From the NCBI GenBank assembly GCA_905234645.1, contig CAJOIS010000022.1:1-64000 (forward strand): 64,000 bases of DNA, read 5' to 3'. How positions within the stretch are numbered: position 1 is the first letter of the stretch; every line of letters starts with the position of its first letter. The notes under the pieces were generated by a model. It saw only the letters and a program-made list of their open reading frames with translations. It made no database searches and had not been told where the DNA came from. The stretch comes from an uncultured Bacteroidales bacterium (lineage in GTDB: Bacteria > Bacteroidota > Bacteroidia > Bacteroidales > F082). This document shows positions 7,861 to 17,690 of this stretch, in pieces. A program made the translations under genes and the position numbers.

Positions 7861-8511
7861 ATGAACTTGATAGCCCCTTCCCTTCTCTCCGCCGACTTCC
7901 TGCATCTGGAAGACGACATCGAGATGGTCAACCGCAGCGAGGCCGACTGGTTCCACTGCGACGTGATGGACGGCCGCTTCGTGCCCAACATCTCCTTTGG
8001 CATACCCGTGGTGCAAGCCATCAAGAAGAAGGCCCAGAAACCCCTCGACGTCCACCTGATGATCGTGGAGCCCGAGAAATACTTTGAAGCTTTTGCCAAG
8101 GCTGGCGCCGACATCATCACCTTCCATTACGAAGCAAGCAAACACATCCACCGTGCCGTTCAGCAGATCAAGGCCCTTGGCATCCATGCTGGCGTGGTGC
8201 TTAACCCGCATACACCCGTTACCGTCTTGGAGGACATCCTCTGCGACTTAGACGTGGTGCTGCTCATGTCGGTCAACCCGGGCTTCGGCGGACAACAATT
8301 CATCGAACGCACATACGAAAAAATCCGCAAGTTGCGTTTGATGATCAATGAACAACACGCTTCAGCCCTCATCGAAGTGGATGGCGGCGTCAACACACAG
8401 AACGCCAAGGCCTTGTTTGAGGCCGGAGCGGATGTGCTGGTAGCGGGCAATGCGGTTTTCAAATCAGAGAATCCGATGGAGATAATTAGGGAGTTGAAGG
8501 CCTATGGCTAA
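7861..8511 (+). CDS. rpe: ribulose-phosphate 3-epimerase
   Basis: MNLIAPSLLSADFLHL, VDVHLMIV-like, LLMSVNPGFGGQQFI, EVDGGV motifs. Confidence 0.97.
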   Translation: MNLIAPSLLSADFLHLEDDIEMVNRSEADWFHCDVMDGRFVPNISFGIPVVQAIKKKAQKPLDVHLMIVEPEKYFEAFAKAGADIITFHYEASKHIHRAVQQIKALGIHAGVVLNPHTPVTVLEDILCDLDVVLLMSVNPGFGGQQFIERTYEKIRKLRLMINEQHASALIEVDGGVNTQNAKALFEAGADVLVAGNAVFKSENPMEIIRELKAYG

Positions 8512-8602
8512 TAGTCTATGGCTGATGGCCCGCTTCAACAAAAGGCACGAAGTTCTCCACATGGGAAGAAGCAGGCCATAAGCCATGAGCCATAGACCAT
8601 AG
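8500..8602. repeat. heptamer-unit imperfect palindrome (GCCTATG GCTAATA GTCTATG GCTGATG ... GCCATAA GCCATGA GCCATAG ACCATAG)
   Basis: Units read directly; the left arm supplies the last codons and stop of rpe. Confidence 0.85.
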
Positions 8603-8653
8603 TAAAACAAGAATCTTAAATCTTTAAATATTAAATCTTTAAATCAACCAACT

Positions 8654-10407
8654 ATGAGTAACGACATCCTGAAATTAAAGCCGCAAGGCATTTGGAAAGA
8701 GTTCAACGGCATCCTTGGTGTGCCGCGTCCGTCAAAGAAAGAAGCCAAAATGGTGGCTTATCTTGAGAAATGGGCGAAAGACCATAAAGTCAAGTACGTC
8801 AAGGAAGAATGTGGCAACATCATCATGAGCGTGCCCGCCACCAAGGGCATGGAAGACCGCGAGACCGTCATTCTGCAAGCCCACATGGACATGGTGTGCG
8901 AGAAGAACAGCGACAAGAAGCATGACTTCGAGAAAGACCCCATCGAGCCTGTCATCAAGGGCGAGTGGCTGTCGGCGCTGACGACGGCATCGGCGTGGCT
9001 GCAGCTCTGGCCGTCATCGCCGACCCGAAAGTGGAACACGGTCCGATCGAGTGCATCTTCACCGTTGACGAAGAGACGGGCCTCACTGGCGCCATGAAAC
9101 TCGACCCGAAGGACTTCACCGGCCGTATCCTCCTCAACCTCGACAGCGAGGACGAAGGCGAGATCTTCATCGGCTGCGCCGGTGGCATGGACACCATTAT
9201 TAAGGTGTGGTACGAGCTGGAGCCTGCTCCGGAAGACAGCACCGCCTACCGCATCACCGTGAGCGGCCTGAAAGGCGGCCACAGCGGCGACGACATCAAC
9301 AAGAACCTGGCCAACGCCAACAAGCTGCTGACCCGCATCCTGTGGCAGGCCACCACATGGTTCGACCTCGCACTCTACGACTTCCAAGGCGGCAACCTGC
9401 GTAACGCCATCGCCCGTGAAGCCACGGCTGTGGCCTTCATCCCGAACGACTGCGCGAAGGACTTCGAGCACTATGTTAAAGACATGGAGAAACACTTCAA
9501 GCAAGAGTACCAAGTCACTGAGCCTGGGCTGAAAGTCACGGCTGAAGTCGCCGAAGTGCAACCCGACGTCGTCATCGACGAGATGTCGCAGTTCAACCTG
9601 CTCAACGGTCTCTATGCCTGCCCGCACGGCGTCATCGCCATGTCGCAGACCATCCCGAACTTCGTGGAGACCTCGACCAACCTCGCCTCCTGCAAGAAGA
9701 AGGAAGGCTATTTCTTCATCCAGACCTCACAGCGCAGCTCCATCGAGTCGTCGAAACAAGACATCGCCGACATGGTGGAAGCCGTTTGGAGCCTCGCCAA
9801 CGCCGACGTGGAACACACCGACGGCTACCCGGGCTGGGCACCCAACCCCGACAGCGCCATCTTGGACATCGCCGTGAACTGCTACAAGAAACGCTTCAAG
9901 AAAGATCCTAAGGTCAGAGCCATCCACGCTGGACTGGAATGCGGCCTCATCGGCGACAAGATTCCGGGCATGGACATGATCAGCTTCGGTCCCACCCTGC
10001 GCGGTGTGCACTCACCCGACGAGCGTTGCGAAATCAAGACCGTCCAGATGTTCTGGGACTTCATGTGTGACATTCTGAAGAATGCACCTAAGGCTGGTGT
10101 CACCAAGAAGGCTGATCCTGCTAAAAAAGCCGTTGCCAAGAAAGCTCCCGCAAAGAAAGCGGCTGCCAAAAAGGCCCCTGCAAAGAAAGCTGCCGCAAAG
10201 AAAGTGACTGCTGAGAAAGCACCTGCTGAGAAGAAGGCACCTGCTGCAAAGAAAGCTACGGCAAAGAAGGCTGCGCGCACGAAAGCACCTGCCCATAAGT
10301 CTCAAGCCAAGAAAGCCGTTGGCAGCAAGAAGACTGCTTCAGTACAGAAAGCCGCTGTCAGCAGAGCCACGGTCAAGAAGACCACGGTCAGAAAAGGCAA
10401 GAAATAA
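8654..10407 (+). pseudogene. pepD: aminoacyl-histidine dipeptidase (PepD, M20) with frame-breaking deletion near 8968 and Lys/Ala-rich C-terminal tail
   Basis: ORF 8654-9097 (frame 2) ends its homology at ...PIEPVIKGEWL. Homology resumes in frame 1 (ORF 8965-10407) at GADDGIGVAAALAVI. The usual TADGTTL-type segment is missing. Confidence 0.75.
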
Positions 10408-10423
10408 GGCTTGACGCTTAAGA

Positions 10424-10459
10424 TGAAAAAAGTCCGCCAATCGGCGGACTTTTTTGTTT
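10424..10459. terminator. bidirectional hairpin terminator between convergent genes
   Basis: AAAAAAGTCCGCCAATCGGCGGACTTTTTT. Confidence 0.8.
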
Positions 10460-11394
10460 TACTTGTACAAATCCTTCGGCGTGTACATGTCGTATGGCGG
10501 CATGGTGGCCGGGTCAAGATTATTGTAGGTGCCGTCCACCTGAATCCTCTCCTTATTATAGATGTAATGGCGACAGAACCAAAGCAGGTCATCGACAGTA
10601 TACGGACCGCCAACGGCTACGCTATGCCCATATCCTTCAAAACGACGGGCAAAATAGGGATAGTCGAATTTCTCGAAACGGTCCACCAGGGCATCCGTGC
10701 CGAAGAAACCTAACTTGAAGAATTTGATCTGTTTATAAGGCACCAGCCTATCCGCCGTGCCATGGTACATCATCGTCGGAGCAGGGGCATGGTTGCGGTA
10801 TTGCACCTTGCCTTCGTGCGAGAAGATGGCACCAGCGTAGCTCACCACACCCGCCAAATGGAAGTCCTCAGGCAAGATGTCGGAGTTAAGGAAACCATTA
10901 CACAAGACATAATCCGTCTGCAAAGAGGTGATGGCTCCTGCACTGGAACCAATCATCACGATATAGTCTTTGTTCACCTTCAGCTCCTTGGAATGGTCAA
11001 GAAGATAGGCGATCGCCGAGATGGCATCTTCCGTAGCCCAATTGATAGCATTCTCCAAAGGCTCGGAATGGGTGATGCTGAGGTTTTTGACGCCCTTCAA
11101 ACCCAAACGGTAATCTATGGCTGCCACCTGGAAGCCTTCATCCACCAGCTGCTTGAAATAGGCCTTCTCAAAGTCGCCATCGCGATGGCCGCCGATGAAG
11201 CCGCCACCAAAGACATAGACCACGCATATCGTGCTGTCGTGCACTTGTGCAGGTGTATAGAAATCGAGGTAAAGCTTCAGGGTGTCCCGCTCGGCGTATT
11301 GGTAAGTCTGCATCTCTTGCGCAATGGACGCGATGCCCGCAAAGAGGAGTGCTAAGAATAGTGTTAGTTTTTTCATGTTCTTTATTATTGCCAA
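10459..11394 (-). CDS. alpha/beta hydrolase (esterase/lipase-like), exported
   Basis: Signal peptide, VVYVFGGGFIGG oxyanion-hole-like motif, MIGSSAGA nucleophile elbow, YGHS. Confidence 0.8.
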   Translation of the reverse strand: MAIIKNMKKLTLFLALLFAGIASIAQEMQTYQYAERDTLKLYLDFYTPAQVHDSTICVVYVFGGGFIGGHRDGDFEKAYFKQLVDEGFQVAAIDYRLGLKGVKNLSITHSEPLENAINWATEDAISAIAYLLDHSKELKVNKDYIVMIGSSAGAITSLQTDYVLCNGFLNSDILPEDFHLAGVVSYAGAIFSHEGKVQYRNHAPAPTMMYHGTADRLVPYKQIKFFKLGFFGTDALVDRFEKFDYPYFARRFEGYGHSVAVGGPYTVDDLLWFCRHYIYNKERIQVDGTYNNLDPATMPPYDMYTPKDLYK

Positions 11395-11465
11395 TGGCCT
11401 ATAGCCTATGGCTTATGGCTTGCTTCCAGTAGAGCCAAGCCATAGGCCATTTGCCATCAGCCATC
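11390..11465. repeat. heptamer-unit imperfect palindrome (GCCAATG GCCTATA GCCTATG GCTTATG ... GCCATAG GCCATTT GCCATCA GCCATCG)
   Basis: Direct reading; between two minus-strand genes. Confidence 0.85.
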
Positions 11466-11466
11466 G

Positions 11467-12408
11467 TTATGATTGATGTGTTTTATAGTATTCCTTAAAG
11501 AAGTCCGGCAGCGAACGCAAGGCAGCCTGTTCGCGCCATTGCTTTCGCACCTCTTGGGCCGGCACGCCAAAGACGGCCTTGCCCGGCTCGATGTTCTTGT
11601 CAACGGCAGAAGTAGCCAAGACGACCGCGCCCGTGCCAATGACCAAGTCCTTGTTGATACACACACGACCCCAGAGGATGACGTCGTCCTCGATGCGCGT
11701 CACACCTGCGATGGCGGCATGGGCACCAATGAGGCAATTGTGGCCGATATAGCTGTCGTGGCCAATCTGACAGTGGTTGTCGAGCTTGGTACCACTCTCG
11801 ATGATGGTATCAGAGGTGACGCCGCGGTCGATGCTGCAGAGGGCACCGATCTCCACATCGTCGGCAATGACCACGCGGCCGAAGGACTCGAACTTCTTGA
11901 AGCCTTCGTTGCGCCGCTGGAAATAATAGCCGTCGGCCCCGATGACGCTGCCCGAGTGAATGATGACGTTGTCACCAATCACGCAGTGGTCATATATGGT
12001 CACATTGGGATGGATGAGGCAGTTCTTCCCGATGACGGTATGATGTCCGACAAATGCCCCTGGCATGATGAGTGTCCCCTCACCTATTTCAGCAGAGTCG
12101 CTGATAGGCTGTGTCTGAGGCTCGAAGGGGCGGAAATGCCGCATGATGCGCAAGAAAGCATCAAATGGGTCGGCATGCAGCAGCAGCGCCTTGCCTTCGG
12201 GACAGACCACTTCCTTGTTGATAAGCACTACCGTGGCCGCCGAGTTCAGCGCCTTGGCGTAGTACTTCGGGTGATCGACGAAAGTGATGTCGCCCACCTC
12301 CACCTTGTGGATTTCGTTAAGACCAGTAATGGGAAAGTTGGCAGGTCCAACATATTTGGCGCCAATGAGTTCCGCGATAGTCTTCAGGGTAGTCTTTTGT
12401 ATTTTCAT
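11467..12408 (-). CDS. lpxD: LpxD-like UDP-3-O-acylglucosamine N-acyltransferase
   Basis: Hexapeptide (left-handed beta-helix) repeats, LpxD N-terminal domain, GADGYYFQ, IGALCSIDRG. Confidence 0.85.
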   Translation of the reverse strand: MKIQKTTLKTIAELIGAKYVGPANFPITGLNEIHKVEVGDITFVDHPKYYAKALNSAATVVLINKEVVCPEGKALLLHADPFDAFLRIMRHFRPFEPQTQPISDSAEIGEGTLIMPGAFVGHHTVIGKNCLIHPNVTIYDHCVIGDNVIIHSGSVIGADGYYFQRRNEGFKKFESFGRVVIADDVEIGALCSIDRGVTSDTIIESGTKLDNHCQIGHDSYIGHNCLIGAHAAIAGVTRIEDDVILWGRVCINKDLVIGTGAVVLATSAVDKNIEPGKAVFGVPAQEVRKQWREQAALRSLPDFFKEYYKTHQS

Positions 12409-12463
12409 CGGAAATGCAATTATGATAAAGATGCAAAAATAGGATTTTTTTGAAAAACAAAAA

Positions 12464-12493
12464 AAAGCGCAGAAGAATTTTCCTCTGCGCTTT
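12464..12493 (-). terminator. hairpin terminator AAAGCGCAGA...TCTGCGCTTT
   Basis: Inverted repeat downstream of efp with flanking A/T run. Confidence 0.7.
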
Positions 12494-12511
12494 CCTTATA
12501 AGATTGCCCGA

Positions 12512-13075
12512 TTAGGCCTTCACACGTTCGCAGTACTCGCCCGTGCGGGTGTCGACGCGAATCATGTCGTCGGTGTTGATGAACAACGGCACGCGCACCA
12601 TAGCACCCGTCTCAACGGTAGCTTCCTTCAGCGCGTTGGTGGCGGTGTTACCCTTCTCACCAGGCTCGGTGTAAGTCACTTGGAGGACGGTCTTCACCGG
12701 CATTTCGGCGAAGAGTATGGTCTCGGTGCTGGCATCGACGACGACGTCAACAATATCGTTTTCCTTCATGAACTTCACGCCCGTGATATTGTCACCGGCA
12801 ATCGGGATCTGTTCGTATGTCTCGGTGTGCATGAAGATATAGTCCTCACCTTCCTTGTAGAGGTACTGATAGGGACGGTGCTCAACGCGGACATCCTCCA
12901 GCTTCACGCCGATGTCGAAACGCTTCTCCAAAACGTTACCGCTCAGCACGTCCTTCAGTTTGATACGCATGATAGTGTTGCCCTTGCCAGGCTTAACATG
13001 TTGGAAGTCAATGCAGAAATAAATCTTTCCATCCAGACGGACTGCGCTTCCAATCTTAACATCTTGACTTAACAT
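12512..13075 (-). CDS. efp: translation elongation factor P
   Basis: Start taken at MLSQDVKIGSAVRLDGKIYFCIDFQHVKPGKGNTIMRIKL; KOW/OB EF-P architecture. Confidence 0.95.
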   Translation of the reverse strand: MLSQDVKIGSAVRLDGKIYFCIDFQHVKPGKGNTIMRIKLKDVLSGNVLEKRFDIGVKLEDVRVEHRPYQYLYKEGEDYIFMHTETYEQIPIAGDNITGVKFMKENDIVDVVVDASTETILFAEMPVKTVLQVTYTEPGEKGNTATNALKEATVETGAMVRVPLFINTDDMIRVDTRTGEYCERVKA

Positions 13076-13163
13076 AGTATGATTCTTTAAGATTAAATAT
13101 TTGATTTGAAGCGGCAAAGATACAAAAAAAATGTTTTTACGGACATTGCAAAGCAAAAAATCG

Positions 13164-13171
13164 TACCTTTG
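13164..13171 (+). promoter_or_regulatory. -7 element TACCTTTG upstream of S9 peptidase
   Basis: Matches TAnnTTTG; 26 nt before the ATG. Confidence 0.5.
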
Positions 13172-13196
13172 AGCCAAATTTCAAATCCAATCAGAC

Positions 13197-15293
13197 ATGA
13201 GAAAAATCAACTTACTATTGTTAGCCATGATCACATGTTCAATCGTATCGTGCAACTCACAAAAGCCTGAAAAAGAGCCCAAAGGCAAGGACAAAATCGG
13301 CCCGAAAGAGCTCACCCTTCAGTCGGACATCATGACGCCCGAAGTGCTGTGGGCCATGGGTCGCATCGGCGAATACAGCCTCTCGCCCGACCATTCGCAG
13401 ATTGTCTACAACGTCACCTACTACAGCGTTGAAGAGAACCGCAGTGGTTCAACCTTGTATATCATGAACGCCGACGGCAGCGACAACGAGGTATTGGTCG
13501 AGAGCAACGACAGCCAATACAGCCCACAATGGCGTCCCGACGGCAAGAAGATCGGTTTCCTCGCCGCCAAGGACGACGTTATGCAACTCTGGGAAGTAAA
13601 TCCCGATGGGACGGGCTTGCAATGCGTCAGCAATGAAGCCGACGACATCAACGGCTTCCTCTACTCACCCGACTGCAACCAGGTGCTCTTCACCAAGGAA
13701 GTGAAGCTGAAAGAGACCGTGGCCGACATCTACCCTGACCTTGACAAATCGTCGGGCCGCATCAACAACGACCTGATGTACCGCCACTGGGACCAATGGG
13801 TCGACACTTACGGTCACATCTTCGTGGGTAACTTCAGCAATGGCAAGATCGAGAACGCCTTCGACGCCATGCAAGGCGAGCAATGGGAAGCCCCCGTGCG
13901 TCCCTTCGGCGGCATGGAGCAGGTGCAGTGGCTGCCTGACGGACAGAGCTTCGTTTACTGCTGCCGCAAGAAAGTTGGCAAGGACTACGCCCTTTCCACC
14001 AACACCGACATCTACCAGTACATCATTCAAAGCGGCGAGTGCAAGAACCTCACCGAAGGCATGATGGGCTACGACCTCAATCCCGTCATTTCGCCCGACG
14101 GCCGATACATGGCATGGGAGAGCATGGAACGCGACGGCTATGAGAGCGACAAGCAACGCATCTTCGTGATGGATCTCCTTCTCGGCGAGAAGACAGACTA
14201 CACCGCCAAGTTCGACCAATGCTGCACAGGCTTCAGCTGGGCCGATGACAGCAAGACCCTCTATTTCCTCAGCGACGCCTATGCCACCGACCAGATCTAC
14301 GCTCTCAACATCGAAAACGGCGAAATCAAGAAGTTGACGACGGGCAAGCACAACTACATCTCCGTGCAGTTCAACGGCGACAATCTCATCGCTGGCCGTC
14401 AGTCGATGAGCCACCCGACGGAGTTGTTTAGTGTCAGCCCCACCACGGGCGAGGCCACACAGATTACGCACATCAACGACAACATCTTCGCACAACTCAC
14501 CATGGGTGAGGTCAAAGAGCGTTGGATCAAGACCACCGACGGCAAGCAGATGCTCACCTGGGTCATCTATCCACCCCACTTCGACGAAAGCAAGCAATAT
14601 CCTGCCCTACTCTATTGCGAGGGCGGACCGCAGAGCACCGTGAGCCAGTTCTGGTCGTACCGTTGGAACTTCCAGATGATGGCCGCCAACGACTACATTA
14701 TCGTCGCCCCCAACCGTCGCGGCCTGCCCGGCTTCGGTCAGGAATGGCTTGAAGAAATCAGCGGCGACTATGGCGGACAGTGCATGAAGGACTACCTCAG
14801 TGCCATCGACGAGGTCAGCAAGGAACCGTACATCGACGAGGATCGTCTCGGCGCCGTGGGCGCCAGCTTCGGCGGCTTCAGCGTGTACTGGCTGGCAGGT
14901 CACCACGAAGGTCGCTTCAAGGCCCTCATCGCCCACGACGGCATGTTCAACCTCGAAGCACAATATCTGGAGACCGAAGAGATGTGGTTCGTGAATTGGG
15001 ACCTCGGCGGCCCATACTGGCAGTGGAACGACGCCACCGTGCGCAAGACCTACGCCAACTCGCCCCACCTCTTCGTCGACAAATGGACCGCACCCATCCT
15101 CGTCATCCACGGCGGCCTCGACTACCGCATCTGCTTCACGCAAGGCATGCAGGCCTACAACGCCGCCATCCTGCGTGGCATTGATGCAGAATTCCTCTAT
15201 TTCCCCGACGAAAACCATTGGGTCCTGAAGCCGCAGAACGGTATCCTGTGGCAACGCAGGTTCTACAACTGGCTGGATAAATACCTTAAATAA
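13197..15293 (+). CDS. S9 family prolyl oligopeptidase/acylaminoacyl-peptidase, lipoprotein
   Basis: Lipobox SIVSC, beta-propeller repeats, GASFGGFSV nucleophile, IHGGLDYRI, DENHW. Confidence 0.93.
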   Translation: MRKINLLLLAMITCSIVSCNSQKPEKEPKGKDKIGPKELTLQSDIMTPEVLWAMGRIGEYSLSPDHSQIVYNVTYYSVEENRSGSTLYIMNADGSDNEVLVESNDSQYSPQWRPDGKKIGFLAAKDDVMQLWEVNPDGTGLQCVSNEADDINGFLYSPDCNQVLFTKEVKLKETVADIYPDLDKSSGRINNDLMYRHWDQWVDTYGHIFVGNFSNGKIENAFDAMQGEQWEAPVRPFGGMEQVQWLPDGQSFVYCCRKKVGKDYALSTNTDIYQYIIQSGECKNLTEGMMGYDLNPVISPDGRYMAWESMERDGYESDKQRIFVMDLLLGEKTDYTAKFDQCCTGFSWADDSKTLYFLSDAYATDQIYALNIENGEIKKLTTGKHNYISVQFNGDNLIAGRQSMSHPTELFSVSPTTGEATQITHINDNIFAQLTMGEVKERWIKTTDGKQMLTWVIYPPHFDESKQYPALLYCEGGPQSTVSQFWSYRWNFQMMAANDYIIVAPNRRGLPGFGQEWLEEISGDYGGQCMKDYLSAIDEVSKEPYIDEDRLGAVGASFGGFSVYWLAGHHEGRFKALIAHDGMFNLEAQYLETEEMWFVNWDLGGPYWQWNDATVRKTYANSPHLFVDKWTAPILVIHGGLDYRICFTQGMQAYNAAILRGIDAEFLYFPDENHWVLKPQNGILWQRRFYNWLDKYLK

Positions 15294-15299
15294 CAATAA

Positions 15300-15379
15300 T
15301 TCGGAATGCAGAATTCGGAATGCGGAATGTTACCTCATGCAGGCACATTCCGCATTCTTAATTCATAATTCCGCATTCC
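15300..15379. repeat. heptamer-unit imperfect palindrome (TTCGGAA TGCAGAA TTCGGAA TGCGGAA ... GCATTCT TAATTCA TAATTCC GCATTCC)
   Basis: Units read directly; the right arm forms the last codons and stop of rlmB. Confidence 0.85.
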
Positions 15380-16115
15380 TTTGCCTCACCACCTCGAAGC
15401 ATACAATTCCCGTGGCCACGGAGACATTCAATGAATCGATGTCGCCGGGCATAGGAATCATTAAGTGCTCGTCAAGGCGTTTCATGTAGGCGGGGCTGAT
15501 GCCGTCCTCCTCGGAGCCCATCATCACGCAGAGCGGACCGGTGAGGTCGGCCTTCCAGAAGCTATCGTGTGCCTTCTCGGTGAAACCCACTACGCGCAGG
15601 CCGCTGGCCTTCAGGAAGTCGATGGCATCCTTCAAGTTCTCCACGCGGCACACGTTGATCAAAGACAAGGCTCCTGCCGAGGTCTTCATGGCGTCGCCGT
15701 TGATAAGCGCCGAGCCATGGTTGGGGATGACGATGGCATCCACGCCTGCAGCGTAGGCTGTGCGGGCGATGGCGCCGAAGTTACGGACATCGGTCACACG
15801 GTCGAGCATGAGGACGAAGGGGTCGCGCCCATCCTCGAAGATGGCAGAAACCACATTCTCCAAAGGCTGGTATTCTATCGGGCAGATGAAGGCCACCACA
15901 CCCTGGTGGTTCTTGCGCGTCAGGCGGTTCATCTTCTCAATCGGCACAAACTGTACGGGCACGCCATTGGCACGGCAAGTGTTGGCTATCTCCGCAATCT
16001 CGGGCGAGCGCGTGCCGCCTTGGATATAGACCTTTTCGATTTCCTTCTGCGAACGGATCAGCTCAAGCACGGGATGGACGCCGAACACCATATTATTTTT
16101 ATAGCTGTCTTCCAT
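15363..16115 (-). CDS. rlmB: 23S rRNA (guanosine-2'-O)-methyltransferase, TrmH/SpoU family
   Basis: VFGVHPVLELI, LDRVTDVRNFGAIARTA, MGSEEDGISPA, IPMPGDIDSLNVSVATGI. Confidence 0.95.
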   Translation of the reverse strand: MEDSYKNNMVFGVHPVLELIRSQKEIEKVYIQGGTRSPEIAEIANTCRANGVPVQFVPIEKMNRLTRKNHQGVVAFICPIEYQPLENVVSAIFEDGRDPFVLMLDRVTDVRNFGAIARTAYAAGVDAIVIPNHGSALINGDAMKTSAGALSLINVCRVENLKDAIDFLKASGLRVVGFTEKAHDSFWKADLTGPLCVMMGSEEDGISPAYMKRLDEHLMIPMPGDIDSLNVSVATGIVCFEVVRQRNAEL

Positions 16116-16209
16116 TGGTCTGATTTTTGTGCAAAAATAGGAATTATGTTGAATCGTTGAGTGTTGAATTGTTTAATTGTTTACTTTTGCGACATAAAAG
16201 AATAATACC

Positions 16210-16986
16210 ATGAAGACAAAACTCATCATTGCTGTGCTCGTCCTGCTTTCGGGGGGACTGTTGAAAGCACAGAACACGGAGCCTGAACCTGTTGCAGGCA
16301 AAGCCTTGACCAAGGAATACATCAACCAAAACCTCGTCTATCCGCAGGAAGACCTCGACCAAGGCAACAGCGGCAAGGTTGTCATCGGCTTCCACGTCGA
16401 CGACAAGGGCGTCGCAAGCCAGTATGTGGTGAAGTCCACCTTCAGCGAGGCAGCCTCTCCCATCGCGATGCATCTCGTCAAGACCATACTTTGGAATCCA
16501 GCCATCATCCGTGGCATCCCTTCGGATTACGACTTCGAATACGAGGTGGATTTCCATGCCAAGAGCTACAAACGCTACTGGAAACACCATCAACGTCCCG
16601 CGATTCCGCTGAGTTTGGAGGCCGACACTTCGTATCAGATTTACGAATACAAACAGTTGAATGAAGTTGCCAAACCCTATTTCACCGATGGGAGCAACAT
16701 GGGCAAATACATCGCCACCAACCTGAAATTCCCCGAGGCCGCCAAGGAGCGTGAGATACAAGGCACGGTGCGCCTAAGTTTTGTGGTGGAGACCGACGGC
16801 AGCGTTTCCAACATCGTCATCCTCAACTCGGTGGGCGGAGGCTGCGACAACGAAGCTGTCAGACTCATCCAGGAGACCCATTGGATTCCTGCAGAGAAGA
16901 GCGGCAAATACGTCCGCAGCCACAACATGCAGGACATCACCTTCAGCATCGGCAATCGAAACTTCCAGGACGGTAACAGCTATTGA
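16210..16986 (+). CDS. TonB C-terminal-domain energy transducer-like protein (two TonB_C-like segments)
   Basis: GKVVIGFHVDDKGVASQYVVKSTFSEAASP... and GTVRLSFVVETDGSVSNIVILNSVGGGCDNEAVRLI. Confidence 0.8.
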   Translation: MKTKLIIAVLVLLSGGLLKAQNTEPEPVAGKALTKEYINQNLVYPQEDLDQGNSGKVVIGFHVDDKGVASQYVVKSTFSEAASPIAMHLVKTILWNPAIIRGIPSDYDFEYEVDFHAKSYKRYWKHHQRPAIPLSLEADTSYQIYEYKQLNEVAKPYFTDGSNMGKYIATNLKFPEAAKEREIQGTVRLSFVVETDGSVSNIVILNSVGGGCDNEAVRLIQETHWIPAEKSGKYVRSHNMQDITFSIGNRNFQDGNSY

Positions 16987-17024
16987 CCACGACAGACGAA
17001 TAAACAAAAAAAAACATAAACAAA

Positions 17025-17669
17025 ATGAAAAAAGCACTACTCATCGCTATTTTAGCGGTATTCGCAACCAGCATCGCCAACGCACAAGATGCCTATGAGG
17101 TGAAAGAAACTTGGCAGAAGACCATCACCGTATCCGACTCGCAGGCCTCCACCATTGAGAAACTGTTCACGGCATGGGGCAAAGAATTCCCCGGCATTTA
17201 CTTGGATGCCTTCAACAAGTTCAAGGCAACAGGCAAAGCCGACAAAATAAAAATTTTTGATGACGTCATGGATTTCAATGTCGAATTTGCCCCAAAAAAC
17301 GGCTACCTTGAAATCAACGGCACTCATGTTTTTACCTCTACGCAAGATGGTGCCACTGAAGAATTCAGCAGGAACCATATCCTCACCGCCACCTACTGGA
17401 GCCTCCCGAACGGCAACAAACTGTTTGGCGTAAGCATCAACGATGATGGCGAAGTGTTTCCTGAGTGCGCATTGGCGTTCTACGAATACGACGCTGCAAA
17501 GGGCACGCTCTCTCCGCGTCCCAAAATCGTCCAGAAGGTTATGGACTTCATCAATGACGACGAAGACACCTTCGTGATCCTTCCCAAGGAAGGCCGCGAC
17601 CTTCATTACATCGACTACCATGACAATGGAAAACTGAAAACCATCAAATGGAATGGCAACGGATTCTAA
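17025..17669 (+). CDS. hypothetical exported protein
   Basis: Signal peptide, 214 aa; no family recognised. Confidence 0.65.
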   Translation: MKKALLIAILAVFATSIANAQDAYEVKETWQKTITVSDSQASTIEKLFTAWGKEFPGIYLDAFNKFKATGKADKIKIFDDVMDFNVEFAPKNGYLEINGTHVFTSTQDGATEEFSRNHILTATYWSLPNGNKLFGVSINDDGEVFPECALAFYEYDAAKGTLSPRPKIVQKVMDFINDDEDTFVILPKEGRDLHYIDYHDNGKLKTIKWNGNGF

Positions 17670-17690
17670 TCAGTTTTAAACCAAATCAAT

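Noticed and set aside
8950-9000. Programmed ribosomal frameshift in pepD
   Set aside because: No slippery heptamer and residues are missing, so deletion or assembly error is more likely.
11473-12453. 326-aa plus-strand ORF
   Set aside because: Antisense to lpxD-like gene; spurious reverse-complement ORF.
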